This document shows, piece by piece, positions 26,421 to 27,500 of a stretch of 27,500 bases of DNA. A program made the position numbers and the translations under genes. Origin of the DNA: Chrysomallon squamiferum (lineage: Eukaryota > Mollusca > Gastropoda > Neomphalida > Peltospiridae); assembly GCA_012295275.1 (NCBI GenBank), contig CM022678.1, positions 794,394-821,893 on the forward strand. The letters are read 5' to 3'. The notes below the pieces were generated by a model. It was not told where the DNA came from. It worked only from the letters and a program-made list of their open reading frames with translations, and made no database searches. The first letter of the stretch is position 1, and each line of letters begins with the position of its first letter.

Positions 26421-26490
26421 AAACACACGGACGCTCAGATACATACACACATCAATCTCTGTTTCTGATTAGTACGTTAATAGCTGCGTC

Positions 26491-26518
26491 GTTGTTGTTG
26501 TTGTTGTTGTTGTTGTTA
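26491..26518 (+). repeat. (TTG)n microsatellite
   Basis: Nine TTG units. A similar tract of about nine units lies at 26820-26848, just upstream of the next gene. Confidence 0.95.
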
Positions 26519-26596
26519 AGGTTTCTGTAGATAAGACAGTCTACTTAATACGACAATACTCTCAAAGAAACTTTGAACGTAAACTAATTCAATAAC

Positions 26597-26700
26597 ATTC
26601 ATTAAAAAGAGAGAGGGAGGGTGAAAACGAAGGGAGGGTGAAGGGGAGGGTGAAAATGAAGGGAGGGTGAAGGGGGAGAGGAAGGGGAGGGAGAGAGAGA
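26597..26700 (+). repeat. G-rich minisatellite (GGGAGGGTGAA)
   Basis: GGGAGGGTGAA occurs about four times with A-rich spacers (AACGAA, AATGAA), ending in GAGAGAGA. The repeated GGG runs (more than eight) could form a G-quadruplex on the plus strand. Confidence 0.85.
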
Positions 26701-26906
26701 CCATTGCAACAAAACAATTACAGCAACAACAATAATAATGATGTTGGCGATGATGATGATAATAATAATATTAATATCATAATTGTTTAATAGATTATTT
26801 TTACTGTTAATATCATTGTGTTGTTGTTGTTGTTGTTGTTGTTGTTGCTGATGCTGTTCATATAGTGAACAAAGTTATTATTATTGTTTATTTAGACTGA
26901 TTCAAC

Positions 26907-27485
26907 ATGGATGCTGCGAGTCTTTTCATCATCGTCGGCATCGTTCTTGCCGTCTTCGCCGTCGTGTGCGCCGTCATGATTTACAGAGAAAACAAACGCA
27001 TCATGGATCGGGTCAGGCAGAGGAAGCGAGTTCGTGCGAAATCGCTAAACTCCGGCAGTCTCGCTCTTCAAGGACAAATGAAAAATTTACATAACAGTGA
27101 CGTCAGCTCAGGTACACGACAGAAAAAAAGCGAACACAGGAAACACAAAGGGGTTAACAAACCCTCCGAAGTTATCGTTCCTACATTAGCAGCTTCAGCG
27201 CCATCTACATCCGGAAAAATAGTCGCGAACGATCACCAAGAAAAGGAAATGTTAAAAGTGAAGATAAATTCGTCAAATATTTATGAAACATCTGTGGACA
27301 AAAACAACAGTAATAAACAAAGCGAGGTTGTCGTAGCTGTTCCGTCAAGTTACGACAGCCAAGACGCCACAAGCAACAAATCCGTCCTTGTTGGTTACGA
27401 CGAGGAAACTTCCACCAACAAACAAAACGATCTCCCGCCAATCCGAGGAGTCCCCCCTGCTCCCGCCAAATACATTTCTCAGTGA
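26907..27485 (+). CDS. small single-span membrane protein with basic and proline-rich tail
   Basis: A 192-residue open frame that starts at ATG 26907 in a good context (CAACATGG) and stops at TGA 27483-27485. The N-terminus is four residues long, then comes a helix at about 5-26 rich in Val, Ala and Ile, immediately followed by a strongly basic stretch (residues 27-45, RENKRIMDRVRQRKRVRAK). The positive-inside rule puts the tail in the cytosol. The rest is Ser/Lys/Asn-rich and probably disordered. The last residues, PPIRGVPPAPAKYISQ, could bind SH3 or WW domains. TTTATTTAG, a plausible splice acceptor, lies 11 bases before the ATG, so an upstream 5' UTR exon is likely. The family is not recognised. 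Architecture resembles the divergent gene at 23934-24449 (one helix, basic tail), but no sequence identity is evident. Confidence 0.65.
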   Translation: MDAASLFIIVGIVLAVFAVVCAVMIYRENKRIMDRVRQRKRVRAKSLNSGSLALQGQMKNLHNSDVSSGTRQKKSEHRKHKGVNKPSEVIVPTLAASAPSTSGKIVANDHQEKEMLKVKINSSNIYETSVDKNNSNKQSEVVVAVPSSYDSQDATSNKSVLVGYDEETSTNKQNDLPPIRGVPPAPAKYISQ

Positions 27486-27500
27486 CAGAATGATTTGTGT

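Larger units (their letters stand above)
24450..26880. other. non-coding DNA between two divergent membrane-protein genes
   Basis: AT-rich, with AAAT and AAT tracts (24478-24557), two close TGACGTCA-type sites near 24975 and 24998, a TTTA tract (25481-25590), CA-rich tracts (26130-26420), TTG tracts and a G-rich minisatellite (26597-26700). Upstream exons of both genes may be here, but none is certain. Confidence 0.5.

Noticed and set aside
26130-26450. Cys/Val/Tyr-rich open frames on the minus strand
   Set aside because: Translations of CA/TG repeats in three frames; low-complexity artefacts.

Overview
The window is animal nuclear DNA: AT-rich intergenic sequence, many micro- and minisatellites, one gene split by about a dozen GT-AG introns, vertebrate-type poly(A) signals and a nuclear tRNA. 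The receptor and transporter proteins, plus the very high density of simple repeats, suggest a lophotrochozoan, probably a mollusc and perhaps a gastropod. The species assignment is inference.

Layout. (1) 1-264 is the 3' terminal exon of an unrecognised secreted cysteine-rich protein. (2) 265-4387 is non-coding apart from a tRNA-Arg(UCG) at 2256-2328 (-). (3) 4403-11484 (+) is a 13-coding-exon MFS transporter of the SLC18B1 type (vesicular polyamine transporter family). Its introns hold very long (GA)n, (CT)n and TATG tracts and several minisatellites, and its last exon encodes a tandem 10-residue repeat that carries an acidic dileucine sorting motif in each unit. (4) 14219-21966 holds three intact, intronless pentameric (Cys-loop) receptor genes: one on + and two on -. 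(5) 23934-26906 ends in a small single-span membrane protein exon (-, 23934-24449) and is followed by another (+, 26907-27485), arranged head to head.

The most interesting element is the receptor cluster. The proteins keep the Cys-loop fold, the FPFDEQ signature, four membrane segments and the intracellular glutamate ring of a cation channel. They lack the vicinal cysteines of loop C and the aromatic box that binds acetylcholine. Their M3-M4 loops are very short, and they stop at the end of M4. This combination resembles the cephalopod chemotactile receptors, which are acetylcholine-receptor derivatives used for contact chemosensation, so an orphan, possibly chemosensory, receptor array is the best reading. 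Two of the genes have recognisable core promoters with GACGTC next to a TATA box. A 47-bp minisatellite has grown out of the stop-codon end of the middle gene.

How the genes work together is not shown by the sequence. The transporter and the receptors are neighbours but need not be linked in function. The two small membrane proteins are unrecognised.
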